Below are positions 25,181 to 33,579 of a stretch of 64,000 nt of DNA, piece by piece. Source of the stretch: Streptomyces rapamycinicus NRRL 5491 (GTDB taxonomy: Bacteria > Actinomycetota > Actinomycetes > Streptomycetales > Streptomycetaceae). The stretch's first letter is position 1; each line of letters opens with the position of its first letter. Made by a program: the position numbers and the translations under genes. Under the pieces are notes generated by a model that did no database searches, was not told the origin of the DNA, and saw only the letters and a list, made by a program, of their open reading frames with translations. The stretch lies in assembly GCF_024298965.1 (NCBI RefSeq), contig NZ_CP085193.1:10416001-10480000 (forward strand). Reading direction: 5' to 3'.

Positions 25181-26122
25181 TCAGTCCTGGGGCGTGCCCT
25201 TGGGCAGCTGCCGCCACGTCACCTTGGTGTTGGCCCGGAAGGCCCAGTCGAGCATCTTCTTCGCGTCCGGGTAGCGCTTGGGCGCGTTGAGGATCACGCC
25301 CACCACGGTGCGTCCGTCACGCTTCGCGGCGAACACCAGGCACCTGCCGGGCGCGGTGCCGGTGCCCGTCTTGATGCCGATCGTGCCGCTGTACGAGCCC
25401 AGCAGCCGGTTGGTGTTGTTCCAGTAGTAGGTCCTGGTCCTGCCGTTGGCGGCCGGGGCCTTCTGGACGGTGTCGACGGACTTGACGACCGTGCCGAGGG
25501 TGGCGTTGCGCAGCGCGTGCCTGGCCAGCTTGGCCATGTCGCGCGGCGTGGTGTAGTTCTGTCCGCCCTCCGAGATGCCGTCGAAGGTGTCGTAGTGGGT
25601 CCGGGTCATCCCCAGCGCGGACGCCTTCTTGTTCATCTGCGCGATGAAGGACTTGGTGCGCTTGGCGGTGGTGTCACCCGTGCCGAACGTGTCGGCGAGC
25701 GCCATGGCCGCGTCGCAGCCGGACGGCAGCAGCAGGCCGTACACCAGCTGCCTGACGGTGAGCTTGTCCCCCTTCTGCAGGTCCGCCTTGCTGCCACCGA
25801 CGCGTGCGGTGTAGTCGATGTACGACTGCTTGACGGAGACCTTCTTGTCGAGATTCAGCCCCCGGCTGTCGAGCACCACCATCGCCGTCATGAGCTTCGT
25901 GGTGCTCGCCATCGGCCGCTTGGTGTCCGCCGCCTTGGCCCACAGCTGCTTGTTGGTGCCGTTGTCCAGCAGATACGCGCCCTTGGCGCTGACCCCCGAC
26001 GGGCCGCGCGCGGCCCCGGTGGCCTGAGCGGCGCTCGCCGGCACGACGACCGTCAAGGCCGCCGCCGAGGCGATGACCGCCGTCCCCCAGCGGCGGATCG
26101 CCTTACCCCCACGTCTCTCCAT
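25181..26122 (-). CDS. D-alanyl-D-alanine carboxypeptidase (peptidase S11, PBP5 type)
   Basis: The 313-residue protein from the ATG at 26122 has a signal peptide ending near ASAAQA. The active-site Ser73-x-x-Lys76 sits in MASTTKLMT. The second motif is SGC (LLPSGCDAA), a usual variant of SxN in this family, and KTG is in IGIKTGTGTA. It trims terminal D-Ala from peptidoglycan. It has no evident C-terminal membrane anchor, ending soon after the catalytic domain. Confidence 0.93.
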   Translation of the reverse strand: MERRGGKAIRRWGTAVIASAAALTVVVPASAAQATGAARGPSGVSAKGAYLLDNGTNKQLWAKAADTKRPMASTTKLMTAMVVLDSRGLNLDKKVSVKQSYIDYTARVGGSKADLQKGDKLTVRQLVYGLLLPSGCDAAMALADTFGTGDTTAKRTKSFIAQMNKKASALGMTRTHYDTFDGISEGGQNYTTPRDMAKLARHALRNATLGTVVKSVDTVQKAPAANGRTRTYYWNNTNRLLGSYSGTIGIKTGTGTAPGRCLVFAAKRDGRTVVGVILNAPKRYPDAKKMLDWAFRANTKVTWRQLPKGTPQD

Positions 26123-26237
26123 ACGCCCTCCGTTTCTCCTATGACATGCCGGTGAATGTCCGGGCATGCGCGCATCGTCTCACTGGAGGGATGGAGACCG
26201 CGGGCCGGGGTGCCGGCCACGATCAGCCGCGAGGGCG

Positions 26238-26918
26238 TCAACTACCGCTGGTGACCCACTCATAGGCCCGCCGGGCGTCGAACTCCGGCTGCCCGCCCCG
26301 GAAGAGCAGCCCCGCCGAGGCGAACAGCTCCCCGTCCGGGGACGGCCCGCCCGCGTACGGAACCGCGATACACCGCATCCCGGCCCGCCGCGCCGCCTCC
26401 ACCCCGGGACCGGCGTCCTCGATCACCACACACTGCCCCGGACCGACGGCCAGCAGCCGCGCCGCGGCCAGGAACACATCCGGCTCCGGCTTGCCACGGC
26501 CCACGTCCTCCGCGGACACGTAGACGGGCAGCAGCGCGTCCAGCCCGGTGGCCTTGAGCGCGGTCTCGATCGCGGAACGGGACGAGCCGGAGGCCACGAC
26601 CAGCGGATGCCCGGCGGCCCTCAGCCGCTCCACGAAGGCCCGCATCTCGGGAAAGATCTCGGTCGTGGCCGCCAGCTCCAGATAGTGCCGGTTCTTGACG
26701 GCGAGCAGCTCCGCCACGGGCGCCTCGATGCCATATCGCTCGCGCAGCGTCTCCAGCGTCTCGCGGGTCCCGATCCCGATGAACTGCGTGTGCTCCTCCC
26801 AACTGAAGCCGGTGACCCCGTACCGCTCAAGGGTCCGCCTCCCCGCCTCGTAGTAGAGGGGCTCGCTGTCCACTAGCGTGCCGTCCAGGTCGAAGATCAC
26901 GGCGGGCATGGTGCTCAT
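26238..26918 (-). CDS. HAD family phosphatase/phosphomutase (beta-phosphoglucomutase-like)
   Basis: The 226-residue product has all HAD motifs. The nucleophile Asp10 and acid Asp12 are in VIFDLDGTLVDSEP, motif II is in VVASGSSRSA, the Lys is in GRGKPEPDVF, and motif IV is VVIEDAGPGVEAA. A helical cap (residues about 20-85) puts it in the group with beta-phosphoglucomutase and sugar-phosphate phosphatases. The start at 26918 agrees with the family N-terminus. It shares a promoter region, with a DasR-like site, with the divergent lactonase. Confidence 0.92.
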   Translation of the reverse strand: MSTMPAVIFDLDGTLVDSEPLYYEAGRRTLERYGVTGFSWEEHTQFIGIGTRETLETLRERYGIEAPVAELLAVKNRHYLELAATTEIFPEMRAFVERLRAAGHPLVVASGSSRSAIETALKATGLDALLPVYVSAEDVGRGKPEPDVFLAAARLLAVGPGQCVVIEDAGPGVEAARRAGMRCIAVPYAGGPSPDGELFASAGLLFRGGQPEFDARRAYEWVTSGS

Positions 26919-27003
26919 GGGGACAGCATGCCAAGAGTTCGCTCGTGCCATCGCCGGAACCCCGTGTGTGCGCCGGGCTCGGCGAGGGTTCGTGTGACGG
27001 CGT

Positions 27004-27019
27004 GTTGGTCTAGACCGCT
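27004..27019. promoter_or_regulatory. DasR-type operator between HAD phosphatase and lactonase genes
   Basis: GTTGGTCTAGACCGCT contains the perfect core GGTCTAGACC and matches the dre consensus at 13 of 16 positions. It lies 56 bp before the lactonase start and 85 bp before the HAD start, so it could control both. Confidence 0.55.
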
Positions 27020-27075
27020 CTGTTAGCGTCGGCCCTGATCGGATACCGAACCGGAGTCGGCGGAAGGGGAGTGCG

Positions 27076-28110
27076 GTGGGTGTGACAGGGAGTGGGTGGC
27101 GGGCGTACATCGGGTCGTTCACCTCGGCGGGTGGCGCCGGGGTCACCGTCGCTGATGTCGATGACGAGACGGGGGCGTTGCGGATCCGGAACTCTACGGA
27201 TGTGGTCGTCAACCCGTCCTATCTGGCGGTCGCGCCCGGTGGGCGGGTGCTGTACGCCGTGAGCGAGACCGATGACGGGGCGGCCGCCGCGCTGGACGTC
27301 GGGCAGGATCCGCCCTCGTTGGCCGGGGAGGCTGTGCCGGTGCTCGGTGCGGCGCCCACTCATCTGGCGCTCGCCGGTGGGCAGCTGCTGACGGCCAACT
27401 ACGGGTCCGGCAGTGTCACCGCGCTGCCGGTACTGGAGGACGGCCGGCTCGGGGAGCCGGTGGCGGTGCTGCGGCACGAGGGCAGTGGGCCGCATCCGGA
27501 GCGGCAGCGGGGGCCGCATGCTCATGCCGTGGCGGCCGATCCGTCGGGCGGCTGGCTGCTCGCCGTGGACCTGGGGACCGACGCGGTGCGGGTGTACGCG
27601 CTGCCCGGGCCGCGTCCGCATCGCGAGGTCCGGCTGCGCCCGGGCAGTGGTCCGCGCCATCTGGCGTTCCATCCGCGTGGCGACCGCGTGTATGTCGTCA
27701 ACGAGCTCGATCCGACGATCACGGCCTGCCGCTGGGACGCGGCGTCCGGCGATCTGGAACCGCTCGGTGAGACCCGTCTGGTGCCCGAGGGCACGGACGT
27801 CGAGACCTACCCCGCCGAGGTCGTGGTCTCCGGCGACGGCCGTTTCGTATGGGCCGCGAACCGCGGACACGACAGCATCGCGACGCTCGCCCTCGACGCG
27901 TCGGGCGACCGCATGGAGCTGGTCACCACCACGCCCTGCGGCGGCCACTGGCCGCGCGATCTGACGCTCGGCCCGTCGGGACGGCGGCTCTACGTGTCCA
28001 ACGAGCGCTCGGGCGATGTCACCTGGTTCGACATCGACCCCTCGAGCGGGGTGCCGCGTCACGGGGGCTCGATTGAGGCCCCGGCGGCGTCCTGTGTGGT
28101 CTTCGGATGA
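27076..28110 (+). CDS. Lactonase family beta-propeller protein
   Basis: The 344-residue protein is a seven-bladed propeller of the 6-phosphogluconolactonase (Pgl-like) family. It opens with RAYIGSFTSAGG and has repeated blade strands (NPSYLAVAPGGRVLYAVSE, GPRHLAFHPRGDRVYVVNE, WPRDLTLGPSGRRLYVSNE). Conserved HAHAV and ANRGHDSIA residues sit at the typical active-site positions. It is likely a cytosolic sugar lactonase. The GTG at 27076 is chosen; another in-frame GTG is two codons on. Confidence 0.88.
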   Translation: MGVTGSGWRAYIGSFTSAGGAGVTVADVDDETGALRIRNSTDVVVNPSYLAVAPGGRVLYAVSETDDGAAAALDVGQDPPSLAGEAVPVLGAAPTHLALAGGQLLTANYGSGSVTALPVLEDGRLGEPVAVLRHEGSGPHPERQRGPHAHAVAADPSGGWLLAVDLGTDAVRVYALPGPRPHREVRLRPGSGPRHLAFHPRGDRVYVVNELDPTITACRWDAASGDLEPLGETRLVPEGTDVETYPAEVVVSGDGRFVWAANRGHDSIATLALDASGDRMELVTTTPCGGHWPRDLTLGPSGRRLYVSNERSGDVTWFDIDPSSGVPRHGGSIEAPAASCVVFG

Positions 28111-28130
28111 CGTTCGCCGGGTTCATGCGA

Positions 28131-28165
28131 GTGGGGGCGGTGACCTCGGTGGTCGCCGCCCCCAC
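28131..28165. terminator. Two-way terminator after the lactonase gene
   Basis: A 10-bp stem (28131-28140 with 28156-28165) continues inward as GACC/GGTC around a 5-nt loop. It separates the convergent lactonase and CbiX-like genes. Confidence 0.75.
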
Positions 28166-28197
28166 CTCGTCGTCCGTCGTTCCCGTCGCCCGCCGCG

Positions 28198-29196
28198 TCA
28201 GCGCATCGCCGGGGACGCCTGCTGCAGTGTGATGCCCAGCGCCGCCGCGTACTTCGCCAGCGCCAGCTTGCCCACGGCCGGGTAGTCGCCCAGCGCCTCG
28301 GCCGCCGAGCAGCCCGCCTCCTCGGCCGCCGCCGAGATCAGCTCGGTGGAGACCTCAGGGCCGATGAGGTACGGCGCGAGGGCGAGCCGTGCGGAGCCCG
28401 CCGAGCGCAGCTGCTCGGCGACGCGGAGCACGGCCCCGTCCTCGTCCAGCGCCGCGGCCATCACCGGCACCGCGAGGCGCGCGGAGAGCAGCATGCCGGT
28501 GATGCCACCGGCCTGGGCCGCCTCCCCGCCGCCCACCGTGGCGAGGATGATGCCGTCCGCGGCGGTCGCGACCGTGAAGAGCCGGGCGCGGTCGGCGCGG
28601 GCCAGGCCGGCCTCCGACAGGCGTACGTGCAGGGCCTCGGCGAGCAGCGGATGCGGGCCGAGGACGTCGGTGAGTTCGGCCGCCGAGCCGCTGCTCATGA
28701 CGGCCTGGCGTATCCGGCGCAGCTGGCCGTTGTCCGGGCCCGCGAGCAGCGGGACCACGACGGCCGCCGGGCCGTCCGTGGGGACCGACGGGACGGGCGG
28801 GACCTCGTCGACGACCTCGCCCGCGGCCTCGGCCGCGGCGATCGCCTCCGCCGCCTCGTCGGCGAGGGCCTTGGCGGCCTCGGCCGCCTGCCGCAGACGC
28901 TCGGGGTTCTCCTGGGCGGCGCGCGTGAGCACGGTCTCGAGCTGCGGGAACTCCTCGCCGTCGCCGTCCAGGAAACCGATCTGGGCGTCGAGCCCCGGCA
29001 TCTCGGAGCGGGCGATGCTCAGGAGCTCCTCGGCCAGGCGCCGGGCACCGTCATTCGGCGCACCGGGGACGGCCAGCACCAGCGGAGGCGCGCCGAGAGG
29101 TACGGCGGCGGGCTCCGGTCGGCGGTGCCGTCCGGGCTGGCGGGGACGCGGCATTCGTACAGGCAGGCCGGACGCGGGCCCTGTGGGGGAGCTCAT
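28198..29196 (-). CDS. CbiX-like protein (sirohydrochlorin chelatase family)
   Basis: The 332-residue protein starts at the ATG at 29196. After a basic Pro/Arg-rich N-terminus it has two halves of the CbiX/CbiK-type fold. The first opens LVLAVPGAPNDGARRLAEE, and the halves are separated by an Ala/Glu-rich helix (residues about 105-140). The usual metal-binding His of the N-terminal chelatase half is not obvious: PGAPN stands where family members have GHGSR. So it may not be an active chelatase. The Streptomyces annotation as sirohydrochlorin chelatase is by family only. Confidence 0.7.
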   Translation of the reverse strand: MSSPTGPASGLPVRMPRPRQPGRHRRPEPAAVPLGAPPLVLAVPGAPNDGARRLAEELLSIARSEMPGLDAQIGFLDGDGEEFPQLETVLTRAAQENPERLRQAAEAAKALADEAAEAIAAAEAAGEVVDEVPPVPSVPTDGPAAVVVPLLAGPDNGQLRRIRQAVMSSGSAAELTDVLGPHPLLAEALHVRLSEAGLARADRARLFTVATAADGIILATVGGGEAAQAGGITGMLLSARLAVPVMAAALDEDGAVLRVAEQLRSAGSARLALAPYLIGPEVSTELISAAAEEAGCSAAEALGDYPAVGKLALAKYAAALGITLQQASPAMR

Positions 29197-29479
29197 GGCG
29201 CCGCATGTTAGTCGCTCAATGGGCTCGGCTGTTCGGGAGGGGGTGACTGGGGTCATATGTCCCACTCTGTCGACCGGTGTTGTGTGTTGATGTGCGCTCA
29301 GCGGCCACACTTGGTCGAAGAATCGGCCATGTGTCCGGAATGGCCGGTCATGGTGTTCGATATGGGGCGTCGGGTAATGGACGCCCGTATGGCACGCCTG
29401 TGCCGGGCGTTACGTGCCGGACGTCCCGTGCCGGGTGCCGTGCTTCGTGCCCGCGTCGCGTTCCGTACCGGGCGTGGGC

Positions 29480-30664
29480 TCAGACGACGCTGAGCAGCGC
29501 CGGATCCCGTGGCAGCCGCAGTTCGTCCGCCGCCAGCGCCGCCGCGACGCACAGCGCCCCGTCCAGCGGATCCCCGGCCGCCTCGGCGACCCGGACCCCG
29601 GGCAGCCGCGCCGCCAGCTCCGCGCGCACGGGCGTCAGCAGCGGCGCGCCCATGCGGAACAGCCCGCCGGTGAGCGCCACCTCGCTCGACTCCAGCCGGG
29701 GGCAGACCGCCTCGGCGGCCTCGGCGACATGGCGGGCGGCGGTCCGCAGGATCGCCTCCGCGATCGGGTCCTCGGCGGCGCACCGGCCCACCTCGGGGGC
29801 GAAGGAGGCCAGGACGGCGGGGCGGTCGGGGCGCGGATACAGCTTCCCCGGCAGCCCGGTCGCGGGGCCGAACACGGCTTCCAGACGGGCCAGCAGCGGC
29901 TTGGAACCGCCGGCGCGCCCGTCGTACGCGCGCATCGCCGCCTCCAGGCCCGCCCGGCCGATCCACGCACCGCCGCCACAGTCGCCCAGCAGATGGCCCC
30001 ATCCGTCGGCCCGCCGCCAGCCGGTGGCGGCCCAGCGGGTGTCCCCGCCCGGCGCGATGGTGTCCGTGCTGGACGCGGCGTCCGTGCCGGGCACGCCGCC
30101 CGTGCTGGACGCGCCGCCCGCGTCGGGCACGCCGCCCGTACGGGATGCGTCATCCGCGTCGGGCACGCCGCCCAAGCCCCCCGCGACCCCCTCCGGCACC
30201 GCCCCCAGCGCGATCAGCCCCGTCCCCGCCGCGACCACCGCGCCGGGGCGCTGGCCCAACGCCCCGGCGTACGCGGTCACCGCGTCGGCCGCCAGGGCGA
30301 GTCGCCGTACGCCCAGGGCGTCGGCGAGGGCGTCCGGAAGCCTGTCGCGGAGGTCGTCCCCGAGTGTGGCCATGCCCGCCGCGCCGACGCAGACCGCACC
30401 GAGGCGCGGGGCCCCGGCTTCGCGCAGCAACTCCCGGGCGGCGGGCAGGACCCGCGCCAGCAGATCCGCCGCGTCGATGCCCCGGTCGCCGACGACGACG
30501 GGCGCGGACGAGGACCACGTCAGCGGCGGGCACCCGGTCGGTGGGTTCCCGGCGGCGGAGCCGCCGCAGGCATCCGCGCGGGCCACTCCCACCCGTACGC
30601 CCGAGCCACCCGAATCGATCCCGAGCACATGCGTCGCCGCGGCGTCGGGCACCGTGTCGGCCAC
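29480..30664 (-). CDS. BadF/BadG/BcrA/BcrD ATPase family kinase (N-acetylglucosamine kinase-like)
   Basis: The 394-residue protein has the ASKHA sugar-kinase layout. Phosphate-1 loop is VLGIDSGGSGVRVGVA, phosphate-2 is GAVVAAGTGLIALG, GWGHLLGDCGGGAWIGR follows, and the adenosine motif is VALTGGLFRMGAPL. This pattern fits N-acetylglucosamine kinases of the BadF family. An extra 36-residue insertion made of 12-residue repeats sits between phosphate-2 and GWGHLLGD. The gene begins 4 bp after the stop of the scramblase-like gene, so they form an operon. Confidence 0.85.
   Translation of the reverse strand: MADTVPDAAATHVLGIDSGGSGVRVGVARADACGGSAAGNPPTGCPPLTWSSSAPVVVGDRGIDAADLLARVLPAARELLREAGAPRLGAVCVGAAGMATLGDDLRDRLPDALADALGVRRLALAADAVTAYAGALGQRPGAVVAAGTGLIALGAVPEGVAGGLGGVPDADDASRTGGVPDAGGASSTGGVPGTDAASSTDTIAPGGDTRWAATGWRRADGWGHLLGDCGGGAWIGRAGLEAAMRAYDGRAGGSKPLLARLEAVFGPATGLPGKLYPRPDRPAVLASFAPEVGRCAAEDPIAEAILRTAARHVAEAAEAVCPRLESSEVALTGGLFRMGAPLLTPVRAELAARLPGVRVAEAAGDPLDGALCVAAALAADELRLPRDPALLSVV
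30066..30173 (-). repeat. 36-bp imperfect tandem repeat, three copies, inside the kinase gene
   Basis: Three units of 12 codons (GGVPDADDASRT, GGVPDAGGASST, GGVPGTDAASST) lie in tandem. The shared core reads GGCACGCCGCCC on the plus strand, at period 36. They insert a Gly/Pro/Asp/Ser loop into the kinase. Confidence 0.75.
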
Positions 30665-30668
30665 CGGC

Positions 30669-31490
30669 TCAGCCGAATCCGCGCGAGTCCTGCTTGAGCG
30701 CCGTGTCCACGGTGAGGGCCGTGGCGATCACGAGGCTCAGCAGCGGATCGGGCAGCTGGCGGTGGATCTGGAGGACGTAGTTGTCCGCCGTCGTGAACAT
30801 CGTCTTCGCCAGGCCCTCCCAGGTCTTGGTGATCCGGGCGACCTCGCTGTCCGTGTGGTCGACGATGGCGAAGTTCCAGGCCCGCCAGTTCTCCGCCTTG
30901 ATGGCGCCGACCTGCTGGCCGTTGACGTGAATACCGAAGTTGATCTTGCCGAAGACGTTCTGCTGGACGATCTCACCGACCGGCTGTCCGTCCGGACGGG
31001 TCACCAGCACCTTGGACTTCACGAACTTCGCGGGCCGGGTGAGCACCAGATGCGGCTGCCCGTTGGCGTCGCGGATCTCCAGCCGGTGCGTCATGAACTG
31101 GTCGAGGCTGGAGACGAACCGCGCGACCTTCTTCAGCGTGCTCTGGCCGACCTGGACCACCGAACCGATGGTGCGCCCGTGCTGGTCGAAGACGCTGTAC
31201 TCATTGGTGAGCTCGATCAGCTTGGCCTTCTGGTTCACCACCAGAATCGGTTCCGTGAACAGGGTGCCGCCGCCGCCCGCCGAGGGCCCCACATGCGCCT
31301 GCTGCTGCACCTGGTGCTGGACCTTGCCGGGGTTGTGGTTGGGCGGGGCGGCTTGCTGCGGCGGGGGCTGTCCGGGCTGGCCCGCGTGCGTATGGGCGGT
31401 CCACTGGGCACCGTCCCACCAGCGCAGCTGGTTCGGCGTGCCCTGGGGGTCGGCGTACCAGCCCGGAGGGGTGTTCGTAGGTGATGTCAT
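30669..31490 (-). CDS. DUF2510 and phospholipid scramblase-related protein
   Basis: The 273-residue product begins with a DUF2510 motif (PPGWYADPQGTPNQLRWWDG), then a Gln/Pro/His-rich linker. A LURP-one/scramblase-like beta-barrel fills residues 75-273 (ILVVNQKAKLIELTNEYSVF; NWRAWNFAIVDHTDSEVARI). DUF2510 is common at the start of actinobacterial membrane-associated proteins. Scramblase activity is not established for bacterial members. It is the first gene of the operon with the BadF kinase. Confidence 0.8.
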   Translation of the reverse strand: MTSPTNTPPGWYADPQGTPNQLRWWDGAQWTAHTHAGQPGQPPPQQAAPPNHNPGKVQHQVQQQAHVGPSAGGGGTLFTEPILVVNQKAKLIELTNEYSVFDQHGRTIGSVVQVGQSTLKKVARFVSSLDQFMTHRLEIRDANGQPHLVLTRPAKFVKSKVLVTRPDGQPVGEIVQQNVFGKINFGIHVNGQQVGAIKAENWRAWNFAIVDHTDSEVARITKTWEGLAKTMFTTADNYVLQIHRQLPDPLLSLVIATALTVDTALKQDSRGFG

Positions 31491-31529
31491 GGCGGGCAGA
31501 CTACCCCTCGCCCACCTGGAACGATGGGG

Positions 31530-32207
31530 TCAGGGAAGGCGCCAGTCCACGGGCTGCGCCCCCTGCTGCGCCAGCAGCTCATTGGCGCGGCTGAAGGGAC
31601 GGGAGCCGAAGAACCCGCGGTCGGCGGACATGGGGGAGGGGTGCGCGGACTCGACCGCCGGAAGGCTGCCCAGCAGCGGCCGTACGTTACGGGCGTCGCG
31701 GCCCCACAGGATGGACACCAGGGGGCGGCCGCGCCCGGCCAGCGCCCGGATGGCCTGCTCGGTGACCTCCTCCCAGCCCTTGCCCCGGTGGGCGGCGGGG
31801 CGGCGCGGGGCCGTGGTGAGCGCCTTGTTGAGCAGCAGCACACCCTGCTGGGTCCAGGGCGTCAGATCGCCGTTGGACGGGCGCGGCAGCGCGAGGTCGG
31901 TGTGCAGCTCGCGGTAGATGTTCTCCAGGCTGCCGGGCAGCGGCCGCACCTCGGGCGCCACCGAGAAGCTGAGCCCCACCGCGTGTCCGGGCGTGGGATA
32001 CGGGTCCTGACCCACGATCAGCACCTTCACCTCGTCGAAGGGCTGCTGGAAGGCGCGCAGCACATTCGGCCCGGCGGGCAGATAGGTGCGGCCTGCCGCG
32101 ATCTCGGACCGCAGGAAGTCGCCCATCGCCGCGATGCGTTCCCCGACGGGCTCAAGTGCCTTGGCCCAGCCCGCTTCCACAATTTCATTCAACGGTCGTG
32201 CTGCCAC
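31530..32207 (-). CDS. ung: Uracil-DNA glycosylase
   Basis: The 225-residue family-1 enzyme removes uracil from DNA. The water-activating motif is GQDPYP with Asp68. The leucine-loop motif is [20 protein letters not shown], and the Ser/Pro-rich minor-groove loop contains [13 protein letters not shown]. The start is a GTG. Length and motif order are normal. Confidence 0.95.
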   Translation of the reverse strand: MAARPLNEIVEAGWAKALEPVGERIAAMGDFLRSEIAAGRTYLPAGPNVLRAFQQPFDEVKVLIVGQDPYPTPGHAVGLSFSVAPEVRPLPGSLENIYRELHTDLALPRPSNGDLTPWTQQGVLLLNKALTTAPRRPAAHRGKGWEEVTEQAIRALAGRGRPLVSILWGRDARNVRPLLGSLPAVESAHPSPMSADRGFFGSRPFSRANELLAQQGAQPVDWRLP

Positions 32208-32284
32208 ACCGCGTCACTCTAGTGGCTCAGCGGGTGGCCGCGTGCCACCTCACGATCACTCTCGGCCGGTCACGGCGATCGCCC

Positions 32285-33373
32285 TCAGCCGACCACCGCG
32301 GCCCGGACGCACAGCACATCGGGGAGGTGGTGGGCGATCTGCCGCCAGCTCTCGCCCTCGTCGGCACTCGCGTACACCTCGCCGTTGCGATTGCCGAAGT
32401 AGACCCCGGCCGGATCGGCGTCATCGGTGCGCAGGGCGTCTCTCAGCACCACCCCGTAGTGCGGCTCGCCCGGCAGCCCGGCGCACCGCTCCTCCCAGCT
32501 GGCGCCCGCGTCCTCGGTGCGGAACACCCGGCAGCGGTAGCCCGGGGGGTAGCGGTCCGAGCCGTCGGCGGCCGGGAAGACGTACGCGACGCCGCTCCGG
32601 CGCGGATGGACGGCGACCGCGAAGCCGAAGTCCGCCGGGAGGCCCTCGCTGATCTCGGCCCAGTGCGCCCCGCCGTCGTCGCTGCGGTACACCCCGCCGT
32701 GGTTCTGCAGATAGAGCCGGTCGGGGTCGACCGGATCCCGGGCGATCTTGTGGACGCACTGCCCGAACTCGGGATACTGATCCGGCAGGAATTCCGCCTT
32801 GAGTCCGCTGTTGGACGGTGCCCAGCTCTCCCCGCCGTCCGCCGAGCGGTACACCCCGCCGGAGGACACGGCGACCATGAGCGCCCGCGGGTCCCTCGGA
32901 TCGGTGATGACCGTGTGCACGGCCTGCCCGCCGAATCCCTCGCCCCACTCCGGCCGCTGCGGGTGGTCCCACAGGCTGCGGACGAACGCGAAGGTCTCCC
33001 CGCCGTCCTCGGAGCGGAACAGCGCGCCCGGCTGGGTGCCCGCGTAGACCACCTCCGGCTCGTCGGGCCCGCCCGGCTCCAGCTGCCACACCCGCTCCAG
33101 CGAGGTGTCGGTACCCTCGGGGAACTTCACCGCGGGTCTGGCGGGCTCGTGCCAGCTCGCCCCCAGGTCGTCGGAGCGGAAGACCGAGGGGCCCCAGTGC
33201 GAGCTGTCCGCACCGGCCAGCAGCCGGGGGCGGTCGCCCCGGGTGTCGATGCCGACGGAGTACACCGCCTGCATGGGGAAGTGGGGGCCGCTGAGGTCCC
33301 AGCCCCCGCTGCCGCCGGGGCGGCCGAGGAAGAGACCCTTGCGGGTGCCGACGGCGAGCAGGACATCGTTCAT
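32285..33373 (-). CDS. BNR/sialidase-like beta-propeller protein
   Basis: The 362-residue protein has repeated Asp-box (BNR) motifs, S-x-D-x-G-x-T/S-W (SDDLGASWHE, SEDGGETFAF, SADGGESWAP, SDDGGAHWAE, TEDAGASWEE, SADEGESWRQ), marking six or more propeller blades. There is no signal peptide, and the Arg triad of true sialidases is not apparent. The function is therefore unknown; it resembles WD40/YVTN-type glycosyl hydrolase-like proteins of actinomycetes. It is divergent from the OYE gene at 33580. Confidence 0.8.
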   Translation of the reverse strand: MNDVLLAVGTRKGLFLGRPGGSGGWDLSGPHFPMQAVYSVGIDTRGDRPRLLAGADSSHWGPSVFRSDDLGASWHEPARPAVKFPEGTDTSLERVWQLEPGGPDEPEVVYAGTQPGALFRSEDGGETFAFVRSLWDHPQRPEWGEGFGGQAVHTVITDPRDPRALMVAVSSGGVYRSADGGESWAPSNSGLKAEFLPDQYPEFGQCVHKIARDPVDPDRLYLQNHGGVYRSDDGGAHWAEISEGLPADFGFAVAVHPRRSGVAYVFPAADGSDRYPPGYRCRVFRTEDAGASWEERCAGLPGEPHYGVVLRDALRTDDADPAGVYFGNRNGEVYASADEGESWRQIAHHLPDVLCVRAAVVG

Positions 33374-33499
33374 GACGGCTCACTCCTTGGAGTGCGGGAC
33401 GGGACGGCGGAACGGATGGATGTGTCCGTCATCACAGAGTCTGCACCCACCCACTGACAACGGCCCGGAAGCGGCCTCGTCATACGAGAGGCTTCGTAA

Positions 33500-33519
33500 T
33501 TTGACGATCGTCGTACTAC
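33500..33519. promoter_or_regulatory. ArsR-family operator in the OYE promoter
   Basis: TTTGACGATCGTCGTACTAC recurs in reverse orientation before the ArsR gene at 34713-34732 with a single base change. The site lies 60 bp before the OYE ribosome site region. It contains the palindrome CGATCG. Confidence 0.65.
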
Positions 33520-33579
33520 GGTGGTTGCCGTACTAAGCGGCGGTCCGGCCGGACCCCACGAGGAGAAACGGAGACGTTC

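Noticed and set aside
29257..29493. Possible 78-codon gene in the 283-bp gap between the CbiX-like and BadF genes
   Set aside because: No clear ribosome site, no family resemblance, and its end overlaps the BadF stop. The gap otherwise shows nothing recognised.
33374..33500. Second strong promoter-like element before the BNR gene
   Set aside because: Only generic hexamer-like pieces; nothing specific enough to report.
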